From assembly GCA_040357565.1 (NCBI GenBank), contig JBDODJ010000158.1: a stretch of 24,417 nt of DNA; one strand, given 5' to 3'. The position numbers and the translations under genes are program-made. Positions within the stretch are counted from its first letter, which is position 1, and each line of letters begins with the position of its first letter. Shown in pieces: positions 1-9,683 of the stretch. The notes under the pieces were generated by a model that searched no databases, was not told the DNA's origin, and saw nothing but the letters and a program-made list of their open reading frames with translations. Source of the DNA: Cercozoa sp. M6MM (Eukaryota; Endomyxa: Ascetosporea).

Positions 1-44
<44 letters not shown>
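1..44. repeat. poly-C run at window edge
   Basis: The window opens with 44 C residues in a row. On the minus strand this is a G run just inside an intron that follows the exon ending at position 54. It may be real or a homopolymer or assembly edge effect. Confidence 0.9.
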
Positions 45-46
<2 letters not shown>

Positions 47-53
47 AACACAC

Positions 54-1211
54 TGATCCATCTGGTCCGGCGCAACGTCGAACTCGGCGAGGATGTTTTT
101 GACTTCGTTGCAGTGTTTCTCGACCTACAGCAAGCCGAGTCACTACAGAGGAGAAACGCTGGTAAAACGGACAAACCTCCGCGCGGACGAAGGCTTCATC
201 CTCCATGCGATCGTCCACTGTTCTTAGAGGCGGCAGTCGTCTGTAGCCACCATACAGTGGCTGCAGTACAGCAAGGGTCACAGACTAATGGGATGAGGGG
301 GGGGGGGGGAAAAAAAAGCAAAGATGTACCGGGGGCAGCTGTGCTCGCTTCTCGGCGTTGCGTAGTCGCACTGCAGCACGAAAGCTGTCGCGCAGCATTC
401 CCACAATACGTCGCTGGAAGGTGTCGACTGAGCAGAGCAAAAATATACAAGGACAATATAATACATAGTGATAAAAATGACAAGGGACACACTGGAGTAC
501 TTGTCGAGTTCAAGCGCACGTCTCAGCAGAGTGTAGGCATCTGCAACACAGTGACACACGTGTGCACATGCTAAAACACGGTTCGGTACCGTCAAAGGCA
601 TGCGCACGCAGACACAGGAGAAACTCCTGACACAACTGACGAGCCGCACGAGTTTCTGGAGTGTCCTAGGGGGGGGGGTAACACAAAGATCAAAGAAAGA
701 CATGTGGTGAGAAACGCACCACGAAACCGTATTTGGACCGAGCTGCATTCTTGTCCTCCTTTTTCGACACGCGGTATTTGTCCCAGAAACCTGCGGAAGG
801 TGTAGAGACTGGGGTAGGGGGGGGGGGTGAAACTCTACCAGCGAGTGACAGGATGTGTGACACGACCAGACGTGCCTCGTTCGTTTCTTCTGCCGTCAGG
901 TGACGCATAGCTACAGGACAAGGGGTAGGGGTCCGGGGGGGGGGTAAGAAGATAACACACATCGATCAACGATCTTCTCGCGCAGTCGGATCGCCAGCGC
1001 TCTCTTCTTCAGCGCTGCCTTCTTGTCCGAAGGCAAGCCGCCGTCCTCGTACTTCAGCTTCTGCAGCAGACGCTCGAAGCGCGCGTGACTACACCAGATG
1101 CCTTCTTTATTATTCCTCCCCCATAATTACAAGTCAGTCTTACTTGCCAGTCTTGCGTGCTGCCTCGTGGTTCGACAGGCCTGCGTCACTGTTGACACGG
1201 GCATCAAGCTC
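54..1211 (-). CDS. Unrecognised alpha-helical protein, partial
   Basis: I do not recognise this protein. A chain of minus-strand exons with matching phases is visible: about 1211-1144, 1088-961, 910-839, 790-720, 665-590, 540-493 and 427-330, then 217-177 and 124-54. Introns are 48-70 nt, begin GT and end AG, and several carry a long C run before the acceptor. The product is charged and helical, with Lys/Arg-rich stretches (LLQKLKYEDG, FWDKYRVSKKEDK) and a Leu-rich segment (AYTLLRRALELDK). Two limits apply. The 5' end is not settled; the first exon donor at 1143 is a good GTAAGA, but no clear start codon is tied to it. The join from 330 to 217 does not keep frame as drawn; the exon at 330 ends in a C5 run, so a base miscall or a missed exon is possible. 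The gene continues beyond the left edge. It is divergent from MCM5. Confidence 0.6.
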
Positions 1212-1640
1212 CGTGTGCCGACGGTGTTGCCGCTGGTGGTGCCACTGAACTCCCTGCGACGACGATACCAGCATCAACCGTCTCAGATGCGCGCATCGCG
1301 CACGACCGAGCAAATGTCGTGCCACACGTGTGTGCATGTTTGTGCTAACACTAAATTTAGTGTACGTACAGTGCTGCGTGGTCTATCCGCGAGCGATTTC
1401 ACACTTTGTCAGGTCCGTCCTATTTCAGTCCATTGTGCATTTTCTTAAAGTATAAAACAAAAGTTAAACTGCTCAGGCACAGCAAGGGCGTTAGCGCACT
1501 GCAGGGGTGTCACTATTAACTATCCTGATCAGTCTAGTCGTAAACTTTTAGGCTTTGTCACCGGCACCAAACTATCGGTGGGTCTCTCTTATCGCTTTCG
1601 ATTGAAGGTGTGCCATCATTGTGTGATTGCTTCTGTGTAG
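1212..1640. promoter_or_regulatory. Divergent intergenic region upstream of MCM5
   Basis: About 430 bases lie between the first visible exon of the minus-strand gene and the MCM5 start at 1641. It must hold the MCM5 promoter and probably the 5' end of the divergent gene. I see no TATA box or clear E2F site. The bases just before the ATG end in TAG, so the start codon might also follow a 5' UTR splice acceptor. Confidence 0.4.
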
Positions 1641-2842
1641 ATGTGGGATCAAGGCGGTGTCTACTACTCGGCTGATCCATCGGTTCCCGCTGAGGAGCAG
1701 CCTGTACTTGAGCTTGACACCATCGTTTGAGTATGCTCTCTATGTTTGTTGCTGCTTGTTTACAGCAAGCTGGTGAACGCATGTCGGACGATATCGTTGT
1801 GTTGCAGGTACCGTTTGTCAACTTCAATGACAGTCCGCATTCGATTGAAGTCACAAATTCCTGTTTTCCTGCGATTCAGCCCGAGGATGTCAAGGTGCGC
1901 TTTTTCAACTTCCTGCGCGACTTCCGCGACAGCAATCAGGTCCAACCATGAACTGCTCTGTTGGCATACTTTAAGGGTGCGCTTTGACTTGTGGTATAAT
2001 GTGCACAGATGCTGTACTACCGTCAGCGACTGATCACGAATTACGACTCGAAATGCGACTGGCTGGAGGTGTGTTTGAAGTCGTGTTTTTTTGTTTGTGC
2101 TTTGTTTTGCTGCCTTTCAGGCTGTGTGCATGAGTGCAGGTGGAGTTCGGCGATTTGCACAAGTTCGACGAGGACCTCGCGGAGCAGCTGCTGGATCGTC
2201 CGGCTGACACACTGCCGCTCATGTGAGTCTTCTTTAGCTCGTTTTAGTTCTATTATTTTGTTGCTTTGAATTTCATCTGCGTGAAAACAGGGAAATGGGC
2301 GCGCGTGAGACACTGGCTTCCTCCCAGGTACACTTTTAGTGTCTGACTGACCCGACAGCCTTGTTTGTGTCCACGCGGAGTGCTGTAGACTCCGAAACCG
2401 GCGATTGAAGACGTGCGACCGGTGCAGATTCAGTTCGTTGGAGTCGAACAGCGCGTCGAACTGCGTCAACTGTACCAGATTCTGCTTTTTTTCTTTCTTC
2501 TGTTTTTGGTGGGTTTCTTCAGTTTCGTTTTCTTTCTCGTCTGTCTTAGGTCGGCTCAGCACGTTGCACGTCTGGTATCTCTTGCACTTACATCAAAGCC
2601 TTTGTGTGTAGATGTTTCCTTTGTGTGTTTGAAGGTGCGAGTGTCGGGTGTGCTCGTGTCGGCCAGCAAGACCACAGCCAAGGCACAGCGACTCGCGATT
2701 CGGTGCACTTCATGCGGCCACGTGCGCAAGCTGCAGTGCTCCGCCGGCTTTGGCAGTACCCTGGTGTGCTAGTTTCACGTTTGAACTGAAAAGAAAAGCT
2801 GTGTGTGTGTCTGTGTGTCTGTGTGTCTGTGTCTTGTCTATG

Positions 2843-2893
<51 letters not shown>

Positions 2894-2903
2894 NNNNNNN
2901 NNN

Positions 2904-2954
<51 letters not shown>

Positions 2955-5900
2955 GTGAATGAATATGTGTGTGTGTATGTGTGTGTGTGTGTGTCCTTGT
3001 GAATGCAGTTGCCACGTCGGTGCGATGCGCAAGCCGGCGGTGCAGGTGTGTTTGTATTCATTTGCGACCGCTCTTCCTTCGTGTTATTTCGTTTCTTGTG
3101 TGTGTGACAGGCGAAGGCGCCGATGCACCGACGCAGTGTCCGCTCGACCCGTTCCAGGTATGAAATGCAAACTGTCAAACGCCCGCGCGGATGAATGCGT
3201 TTACTTGGCAATGACAGGTCGTTCCGGACGCCAGCGAGTTTGTCGACATTCAGGTAGTTGCGTTTTAAATTTAACTCTTGCACATCAAAGCAACTAACTG
3301 ACGAAACGAGAACAGCGACTCAAGCTGCAAGAACGTCCAGAAGACGTTGCAACTGGCGAAATGGTACCTTTCATCCGGTTTTGATGGGAAGAATGGCTAC
3401 ACGCATGGGTGTATCGACCATGTAGCCGCGCAAACTGACACTGTACGTCGATCGTGCTCTCGTCGGACGTTGCAAGCCTGGCGCACGTGTCGATATCGTC
3501 GGTGTCTACGATGTCTTTGGTGCTTCTCGACAGGCTGGCCGTCAGATGACACAGGTACTTTCGCTGCTGGGAAGTTGGACTTGATTGCGCTTTAATCTGG
3601 ATTGTTCAGAGCAAGGGTGGTGCCGTTGCACGCGTTCCTTACGTACTGCAGTTTCTTTCTCCCTTTACTCATATGTACGAATGCCTGTGTGCTTGTTCTC
3701 TCAGGTGCGTGTGGTTGGTCTGCGTCACATTGGTACAGCTTCTGCTTTACACGAGGAAAGCGAGAGATTATGCTGACTTAACAGAGGCGGGTCAAAATGC
3801 CAACCGCGCGGAGTTTGAGGACGAGTTTGATGTACTTGATTTTCTTTGTTTTGAACGCTCAAAAACAAACCCAAATGTGTACAGGACGAAATGGAAGCAC
3901 GTCACATTCGCCGTGCATTGCCTGGTGAGCTAAAAAACACCGATGATTTTGTATTTTGAAACTCCGTGGAGAAAATGAAAACTGGGCAGGTCAGCTGTCA
4001 TCGACGGAAATCGAAGCTTTCCGTGCGCTGGCGCAGCAGCGGTAGTTTTGTGCCAACTTAGAGTCTGTTCTGTGAGTTTAGTGTGTGTGTGTGTGTGTGT
4101 GTTTTAGCGATGTCGCCGAACGAATTGCCAAAAGGTGCAAAACTCTTCTTTGTCGTTTTTGTGGATTTTCATTTGTCCTCGTTTGTGGCACAGTGTTGCG
4201 CCGCGCATTTTCGGACACGATGACATCAAGTTGGCTGTTGCATGTCTACTGTTTGGCGGCACTGAGAAGAAGATGCCCACTGTACCCTGTTCAGAACATC
4301 TATGAACAGATTCATCAGTTTTGTTCTTTGACGTATTGCGATGTAGGGACGGTTGCGTGGCGACGTCAACGTTCTGTTGCTCGGTGGGCAATCTAAACTC
4401 GCATAGTTTCTCTCTTTCAGCTGTTTCTCTAATGTGTGTGTGCAGGTGACCCGTCGGTCGCAAAGTCACAGTTTTTGAAGTTCGCGGCGAAAGTTGCTCC
4501 GATCGCAGTTTACACTTCCGGCAAGGGCAGGTGCGTTTCCCCTTTTCGTTCAATATTTAGACCCGCAGGTTTTATACTTCCGCGCGGTTTCTCAGTTCGG
4601 CCGCCGGTCTGACGGCTTCTGTGTTGCGTGACCCAGTGACACGCGAGTTCTCGTTGGAGGCAGGTGCCATGGTGTTGGCCGATGGGTACACTCGCTTGTG
4701 CGTATCCTTCTCTCTCTTTCTATATATATATGTATATATGTATAGATATGTATATATATATATAAATATATATAATCTTTTACTTTCATTCTGGTGTCGC
4801 AATACACAGAGGCATTGTATGCATTGACGAATTTGACAAGATGGACGAGCGCGACCGTGTTGCCATCCACGAGGTGCGGCCAGAGTGCTCGTGTGTTTGC
4901 ACATGGTATGACTGTGTGGTGTGCAGGCCATGGAGCAGCAGACGATCTCGATCGCCAAAGCCGGTATCACGACGGTGCTGAACTCGCGAGCAGCCGTGCT
5001 GGCGGCGGCCAACCCAGTCTACGGTCGCTACGACGGCAGCAAAACCAGTGCCGAAAACATTGACTTTGCCTCATCGATCTTGTCGCGATTCGACCTCATC
5101 TTTGTGGTAGGCACACCCTTTCTGACCCCTTAGGTACACATACAACATCCTCGAACGTAGGTGCGCGACCGTGTGGACCGTGAGGCCGATCGACGTCTGG
5201 CCAAGCATCTCATCTCGCTGCATCAGGGCGGCACTGCCGTCGAGGCTGCCGAGGCACGTCCGGACATGCCTGTGGTACGCCTGCCTCGTACCTCTGTGGC
5301 ACGACTGTCCTGTACCTCTTCTCGAGTGTGCAGAACGAAGTGATCGCGAACGAGGAGATGCCGCTGCCGATGGACATTCTGTCCAAGTACATCAAGTACT
5401 GCAAGGAGCACTGCCACCCGCGACTAGACGACGACGCGCACGAGCTGCTGCTCAACTCGTACACTCTCCCTGGGGAACCTATATTGACTGTCTATCTGTC
5501 GTCTTGTAGGTACGTCAAGTTCCGTACCGAGTCCGCGCGAAAGTCAAAGAACGGCGATCGCTCGGCCATTCCGATCACTGTAACTTGCACCCCCTCCCCT
5601 CCACCCTCGGGTACATCAGAGAGGTGCTTGCAGGTTCGTCAGTTGGAAGCCATTGTGCGTCTCAGCGAGGCACTCGCCAAGATGGAACTGTGCCCTGCTC
5701 TATCCTCCTTGTGTATGATATTCGTCTTAACCTCTTGCCCTGACAGGTCACCGCATGCGACGCGTCGTCACGTGCAGGAAGCCGTGCGACTCTTCCGCGG
5801 CGCCACCATGAATGCTGTCGTATCACTCCTTCTGCTGCCTTCCCCTTCTAACTGAGACACAGGGATGCTACCCGTGTATGCTACCCGTGTATGCTTGTGC

Positions 5901-6306
5901 GTGCAGCAAGCAACGGACGGTGACGACAACCTGCGAGCCATTCTGTACAGCTTTGAGTTTTGCTGTCGTATGCCTAGTCATTGTGAAACTTACTGCGTGT
6001 GCGGCAGTGTGACCGACGAGATGAAGCAACAAGTCGAGAAGGCCATGCGCGTGTTCGAGAAGGTCGTGCCTTTCGGCAGTGTTCACACGCAGAGCGAGAT
6101 CGTCAAGCAACTCCAAACGCACAGTGTCTCAACGGCTGCTGCCCGTACAAATCACACTCACTCGAGCTACATCGAGAATGAACCGTTTTGGGATTCCACA
6201 CATGTGCTTTCTGTATTGAGCAGACGCCGCCATCCGGCAGCTCGTGCAGGACCAGTCACTCGTCGACACGCGCGGCAAGTTCAAGCGGCCTCACCAGACC
6301 GTTTAG
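1641..6306 (+). CDS. MCM5: DNA replication licensing factor MCM5
   Basis: MCM5 is one subunit of the MCM2-7 replicative helicase in the nucleus. I could splice 34 exons in frame to 774 residues plus TAG (human MCM5 has 734). Exons: 1641-1703, 1766-1807, 1880-1939, 2009-2068, 2140-2222, 2291-2327, 2389-2471, 2550-2574, 2635-2763, 3009-3045, 3111-3157, 3218-3253, 3316-3363, 3426-3554, 3610-3642, 3705-3732, 3785-3831, 3885-3924, 3990-4041, 4108-4134, 4194-4281, 4347-4383, 4446-4530, 4596-4685, 4810-4873, 4927-5106, 5161-5274, 5334-5458, 5510-5579, 5634-5689, 5747-5819, 5907-5944, 6008-6123, 6224-6306. Landmarks are the N-terminal YYS motif, zinc-finger cysteines 175, 178, 199 and 216, Walker [10 protein letters not shown] (411-419), Walker B IDEFDKM (474-480), the arginine finger SRF (543-545) and the C-terminal winged-helix region. 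[13 protein letters not shown] separates MCM5 from other MCMs. Intron 2 (1808-1879) is 72 nt, stop-free and in frame. Confidence 0.97.
2847..2950. repeat. (TG)n microsatellite in MCM5 intron 9
   Basis: A TG dinucleotide run, interrupted by ten N at 2894-2903, fills much of the 245-nt intron 2764-3008. The N block sits inside the run, so the true length is unknown. Shorter imperfect TG runs flank it. Confidence 0.95.
2894..2903. other. Assembly gap (10 N)
   Basis: Ten N inside a TG repeat. The fixed size suggests a placeholder for an unresolved repeat. Confidence 0.95.
4720..4772. repeat. AT-rich repeat in MCM5 intron 24
   Basis: TATA/TATG-type alternation in the intron 4686-4809, between the exon ending just before the Walker B strand and the Walker B exon. 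It is intronic and imperfect. Confidence 0.8.
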
Positions 6307-6407
6307 TAGCTGCAGCTCACGCTCACGTCAAAACAGACTCACTGAACTAATTTTAATTCGCTCCGCGCACGGTACGAGGTTAACCCGCGTGCCGGTGCGC
6401 TACTTAG

Positions 6408-6570
6408 GTCTGCTGCACCAAGAACAGCAACCGCAGTATTTGCGCCAGCAGCAGCCGCATCCAGCAGCACCAATACTCGCAACAGCAACAACAACCGCAG
6501 TACCACCGGCACTACTCGCAACAGCAGCAGCCGTACCAGCCGCTCCCAACCCAAGTGTACCGTTGGCTTG
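6408..6570 (+). pseudogene. Decayed copy of a Gln/Tyr-rich tail exon
   Basis: Just behind the MCM5 stop lies a stretch that mirrors the last exon of the membrane protein gene at 8156-8313. An acceptor-like TACTTAG ends at 6407. The reading frame then runs x-LLHQEQQPQYLRQQQPH, entering with the same codon phase as the intact copy (x-LLPHQQYPQQQ). Near 6453 the Gln frame slips by one base and goes on as QQHQYSQQQQQPQY and HYSQQQQPYQP. The upstream stretch 6330-6360 shares a weak match (CAGACTCA then GAAC) with the Arg/Lys-rich exon at 8033-8095, followed by a possible intron at 6371-6407. I infer an old tandem duplicate of the gene's 3' end. CAG-rich DNA can look alike by chance, so confidence is moderate. 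Confidence 0.5.
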
Positions 6571-7251
6571 AATGCCGAATGGTGGGTCAATCGGAAGCCA
6601 CTTTCGGAGTCAAGATCTACGAGTTTAGATCTATGAGACACAAATCTAGACTAACACAGATCTACTGCAACTTGTTCTGGAACTTCCTGAAGACTAATCG
6701 AGATCGACTGCAACTCGTCTGAGAGACAGGGAACGTCAGTCACGGCCACCGACATTTTCCAGCCGAATGATCGGGAGAAATGCGCCATTGTTTCAAAGCA
6801 GACCTCATACTGGACAGCAAATCACGAACTATAGTTGCGTGTAGAGGTGTGGAGCTTGTCAATTTTACTGGTCCTCGTGGCGCGGGCTGCTGCGCAGTAA
6901 CATTATCCTCTTTTCTGTTTTTGAGATCACGGCATGCGCTAGAACTCGTTTCTGGGTAGGGGTGCGCGCGATGACCCATCCTGCGAGCGTATTGGGAAGA
7001 CCGAGATGCCGGATTTGGAACCTATGAGTACCATTTTTTCAGTTTGGTTTGAAGGAATCACCGTCTGCATTTAGTTAATCCACTTGCTATCTCTTGATAT
7101 CGAGCAGCTGGAAGGAAGATTTCTTCACGCCACGGCAGACGCCATCTGTGTCGCCTGGAAAGATGTATCTCCCAAAAATAACCACGAAAGTGAAAATCAC
7201 GAGCTATCTGTTCCGTTGAAACGACAACTGAAAATTGTATCTTTACTTTAG
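6571..7251. other. No clear gene; possible 5' part of membrane gene
   Basis: About 680 bases with no conserved exon that I can support. Positions 6606-6663 hold three AGATCTA motifs and related words. The 5' exons and signal peptide of the following membrane protein gene should lie in or near here, but I could not choose a start codon. Confidence 0.4.
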
Positions 7252-8313
7252 GACAGAGACGGACTACTTCTTTAGTCAGGGTCCCGCCTGCACCGTGAAT
7301 AAGTGGCGTGATTCGTCTTCGTGAGTTTCTTGTCGACGTTGTAAAAAAAAAACGTGTCAGCGAGGTGTGTGTCTGTGACTCTGTGTGCAGTCAGATGGCA
7401 CTTGTCCTGTACCCACACCATGAAGCGTCGTCCGGCACTCTAACCGTCGATGGCACTTCTGGTACTGCAGTTATCACTTTATATTTACCTCTGTGACGGT
7501 GCCCCACCCCCCTCTTTGTTGCCAATAGTATGTATGGGTGTGCCGCAGTGGAATTCTCGGATGGCAAGTGCATCCATTTCCGTGACTACACTACTACACG
7601 CGATCCGCGGCCAATGTAAACTCCTGCCTGTGTACCTCACTACTCGATCCATTACCGTTGCCCACTCGTGTTACGGTTCACCTTACTGTACCTGGGGTAG
7701 TCGCATCAAATGCTCATCGTCTTCTCCTGGTTCGCTGGACTCAATGAACCTGAGGTTTTTCTTTTACACTGTCATTTTATCGATATTTGCAGAGTCGTGT
7801 CGCTTCTCGATGCACCGCTACTGCACGACAAACGGGTCGACGGGCATGTCGACTCGCACTCTGGTATCCGTGCCCCTGCTACTCACGGTTGTCTCGCGAC
7901 ATGCCTCTTGCTACCTGGATAGGCGATTATCGGGGCCTGTGTGCTCGTGCTGGTGTGCGTAATTGCTTGTTGTTGCAGTAAGTTTCATTTATTGTTCATC
8001 TCTGCCTGTCTTTAAAAGTACTCCTTTTTTAGTCCGCAAGCGAAAGCAAAAGCAGACTCAAGAACAGCAAGAATTTGGCACCAGCGAGTATGCAGGTAGC
8101 CTGCTTCGCAAATCTCCTTTCGACTTTACTTCATAATACCCCTGTGTGCTCTTAGACCTGCTGCCGCATCAGCAATACCCGCAGCAGCAGCAACAAGAGG
8201 TGTACTCACAGCAGCAGCAACAAGAGGTGTACTCGCAGCAGCAATACCCGCAGCAGCAGCAATACCCGCAGCAGCAGCTACACCCGCAGCAGCAGCTACA
8301 CCCGCTGCAGTAA
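7252..8313 (+). CDS. Type I membrane protein, MRH/Atg27-like, Gln-rich tail
   Basis: Proposed exons: 7252-7320, 7391-7461, 7549-7615, 7701-7754, 7793 to about 7847 or 7863, 7923-7977, 8033-8095 and 8156-8313. The last three are firm. They encode a hydrophobic helix (IIGACVLVLVCVIACCC), a basic stop-transfer (RKRKQK), the tail motif SEYADLL, and repeats of QQQYP and QQEVYS ending at TAA 8311. YADL fits the YxxPhi signal read by clathrin adaptors. Upstream exons read DYFFSQGPACTVNKW, LTVDG, VEFSDGKC and IRIKC. The order 'Y or F-x-DG-x-C ... I-x-I-x-C' resembles mannose-6-phosphate-receptor-homology and Atg27 lumenal domains, which would suit a Golgi/endosome sorting receptor; that is inference. 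Weak points: the 38-nt intron 7755-7792 is unusually short, the donor before the membrane exon must be GTCGAC at 7848 to keep frame, and the 5' end is missing. Confidence 0.5.
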
Positions 8314-8334
8314 TATTAATACCCGCAGCAGCAG
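8170..8334 (+). repeat. CAG/CAA-rich Gln-Tyr-Pro coding repeat
   Basis: Repeats of CAG CAG CAG CAA TAC CCG and CAA GAG GTG TAC TCN make the cytosolic tail of the membrane protein. The pattern continues across TAA codons at 8311 and 8317 into another YPQQQ unit at 8320, in the same frame. Confidence 0.85.
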
Positions 8335-9683
8335 CGGCAGTGCCAACTTGAACCGGCGGCGCCAACGTACGCCAACAGCATGAACTACTGTATCCGCGCG
8401 AAAGCAACCCTATCACAACATCAAGAGATCAAGAGGAGTGGGAATTCCGTTTTTGACGTGCGCGTGAGTTCGCATGCTGGGTCACTGAGAGTTTCAGCCC
8501 CAGACCGCGTGGAACGCCTGTGTTGAGTATAAACCCGGGGAAGCCTTCAGCAAGCGTTTGCAGCTGAACCCAAAAGAAGGGCTCTCTTTTTCCCTCTCTC
8601 GACCAGTTAGTTGTCTTCGCTTCGACTGTATGTTATGTACAGTAAATTCTACCTCGGCCTGTCCTCTGCCTTTCCAGAAGTCCTTCTTTTCTGAGCCTCC
8701 GCTCCAAGAGCTTACTGTTTTTGTCGCGCGGCAAGCTAAGCGAAGTACCCGACCCTTGTTTTACCAAGGCCAGGCTTGTTCCTACCTGCGCTGAGAGAGC
8801 TACGGTATGGAAAGCAGCAACTATGGTATTGAAGACGACTAAATAAAGGAAGTAAACTTCAGTTAGAAAGACGTCGATGCGCAGGATTAGAAGACATACC
8901 CTTGTCGAAAAGGTCGACAAAAGCTCGAAAGCTTGTTGAAGGCAATTGAAAACAGCCCAAACACGAATTTACAGTCAAAGTCAGGGCTGCGCAAGGCTCG
9001 ATAATGCAAGGTAGAAGCCTCGGGATGTATTGCAGGAGATACCTAGCAAAACAAATCCTTCACTAACCGTAAGTTTAGATTTGATCGTCCGCGCTCGGCT
9101 GACGAGTAGTCAGATGGGCAACTTGACTGATAGAGAAACGCTATGCCGTTCTCTACCATCGTTGCAGACTGACTCAGATTATGCAGTCGGTCTCCGATCA
9201 TGGAAGCAAAAGAGAAAGAAGAGTTACGAGTTTGTGGCTCTACGGTACTACTGCCTATAGAGCTGTGACTGGACCTGTCTGAAAGCCTGTCCTGTAGATT
9301 GAGCCTGCCAGTTGGCAAAGAGAAAACCTCATCTACTTAGCATCAGCTGGTCAGTTGCTCTGCAGTTTGTACTGATATCCACCTCTACAAGTAAGAATTG
9401 GCTGCTGTAGAGAGGGTTTTTTTCGATCTTCTCACGATTTTCCCCTGTGACGGAAGATTCCGTCTACAACTCCGTCTAGTTTGGCGTAAGAACCCAGTTG
9501 GGGTAATTCTTCACTTCGCTTCTACAAACTGAATCAATTGATTCCCTCACTTCGTCTAATTGACGACACACTTCTTTTTTTAATTCACTGACAACCGTCA
9601 GTAACACCTCACTGACCGGATGGAGAATATCGCTTAAGCGGTGCACGCATAATAATAAACGCAAGTCAACACGGACGGGGTCC
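8314..9683. other. Gene-poor stretch between convergent genes
   Basis: About 1.37 kb between the membrane protein stop and the ASS1 stop. Apart from the open frame that continues the tail to 8526 and the hairpin cluster at 9450-9605, I see no conserved exon, RNA gene or mobile element. Short open frames near 9030-9318 on both strands have no recognisable content. Confidence 0.45.
9450..9605. repeat. Cluster of short palindromes and hairpins
   Basis: Four self-complementary sites sit within about 150 bp: GACGGAA/TTCCGTC near 9456-9471, the perfect 14-mer GAATCAATTGATTC at 9531-9544, TCGTC/GACGA near 9553-9567, and ACTGAC/GTCAGT at 9587-9602. They lie 80-230 bp downstream of the ASS1 stop on its own strand, so they could fold in the ASS1 3' UTR. 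Confidence 0.5.

Noticed and set aside
2588-3283. Long His-Thr or Cys-Val repeat proteins read across the TG/CA microsatellites (also near 15627-16538, 19174-19722)
   Set aside because: These are dinucleotide repeats inside introns of well-defined genes and span N gaps.
8311-8319. Genetic code with TAA (and TAG) read as Gln
   Set aside because: The conserved genes here contain many Gln codons, all CAA or CAG, with no in-frame TAA or TAG in roughly 2,700 spliced codons. TAA and TAG end the phosphatase, Myb, small membrane, MCM5 and ASS1 proteins at sensible places.
8126-8416. Ala-rich open frame on minus (alanine repeats)
   Set aside because: It is the antisense shadow of the CAG/CAA Gln repeat of the membrane protein tail.
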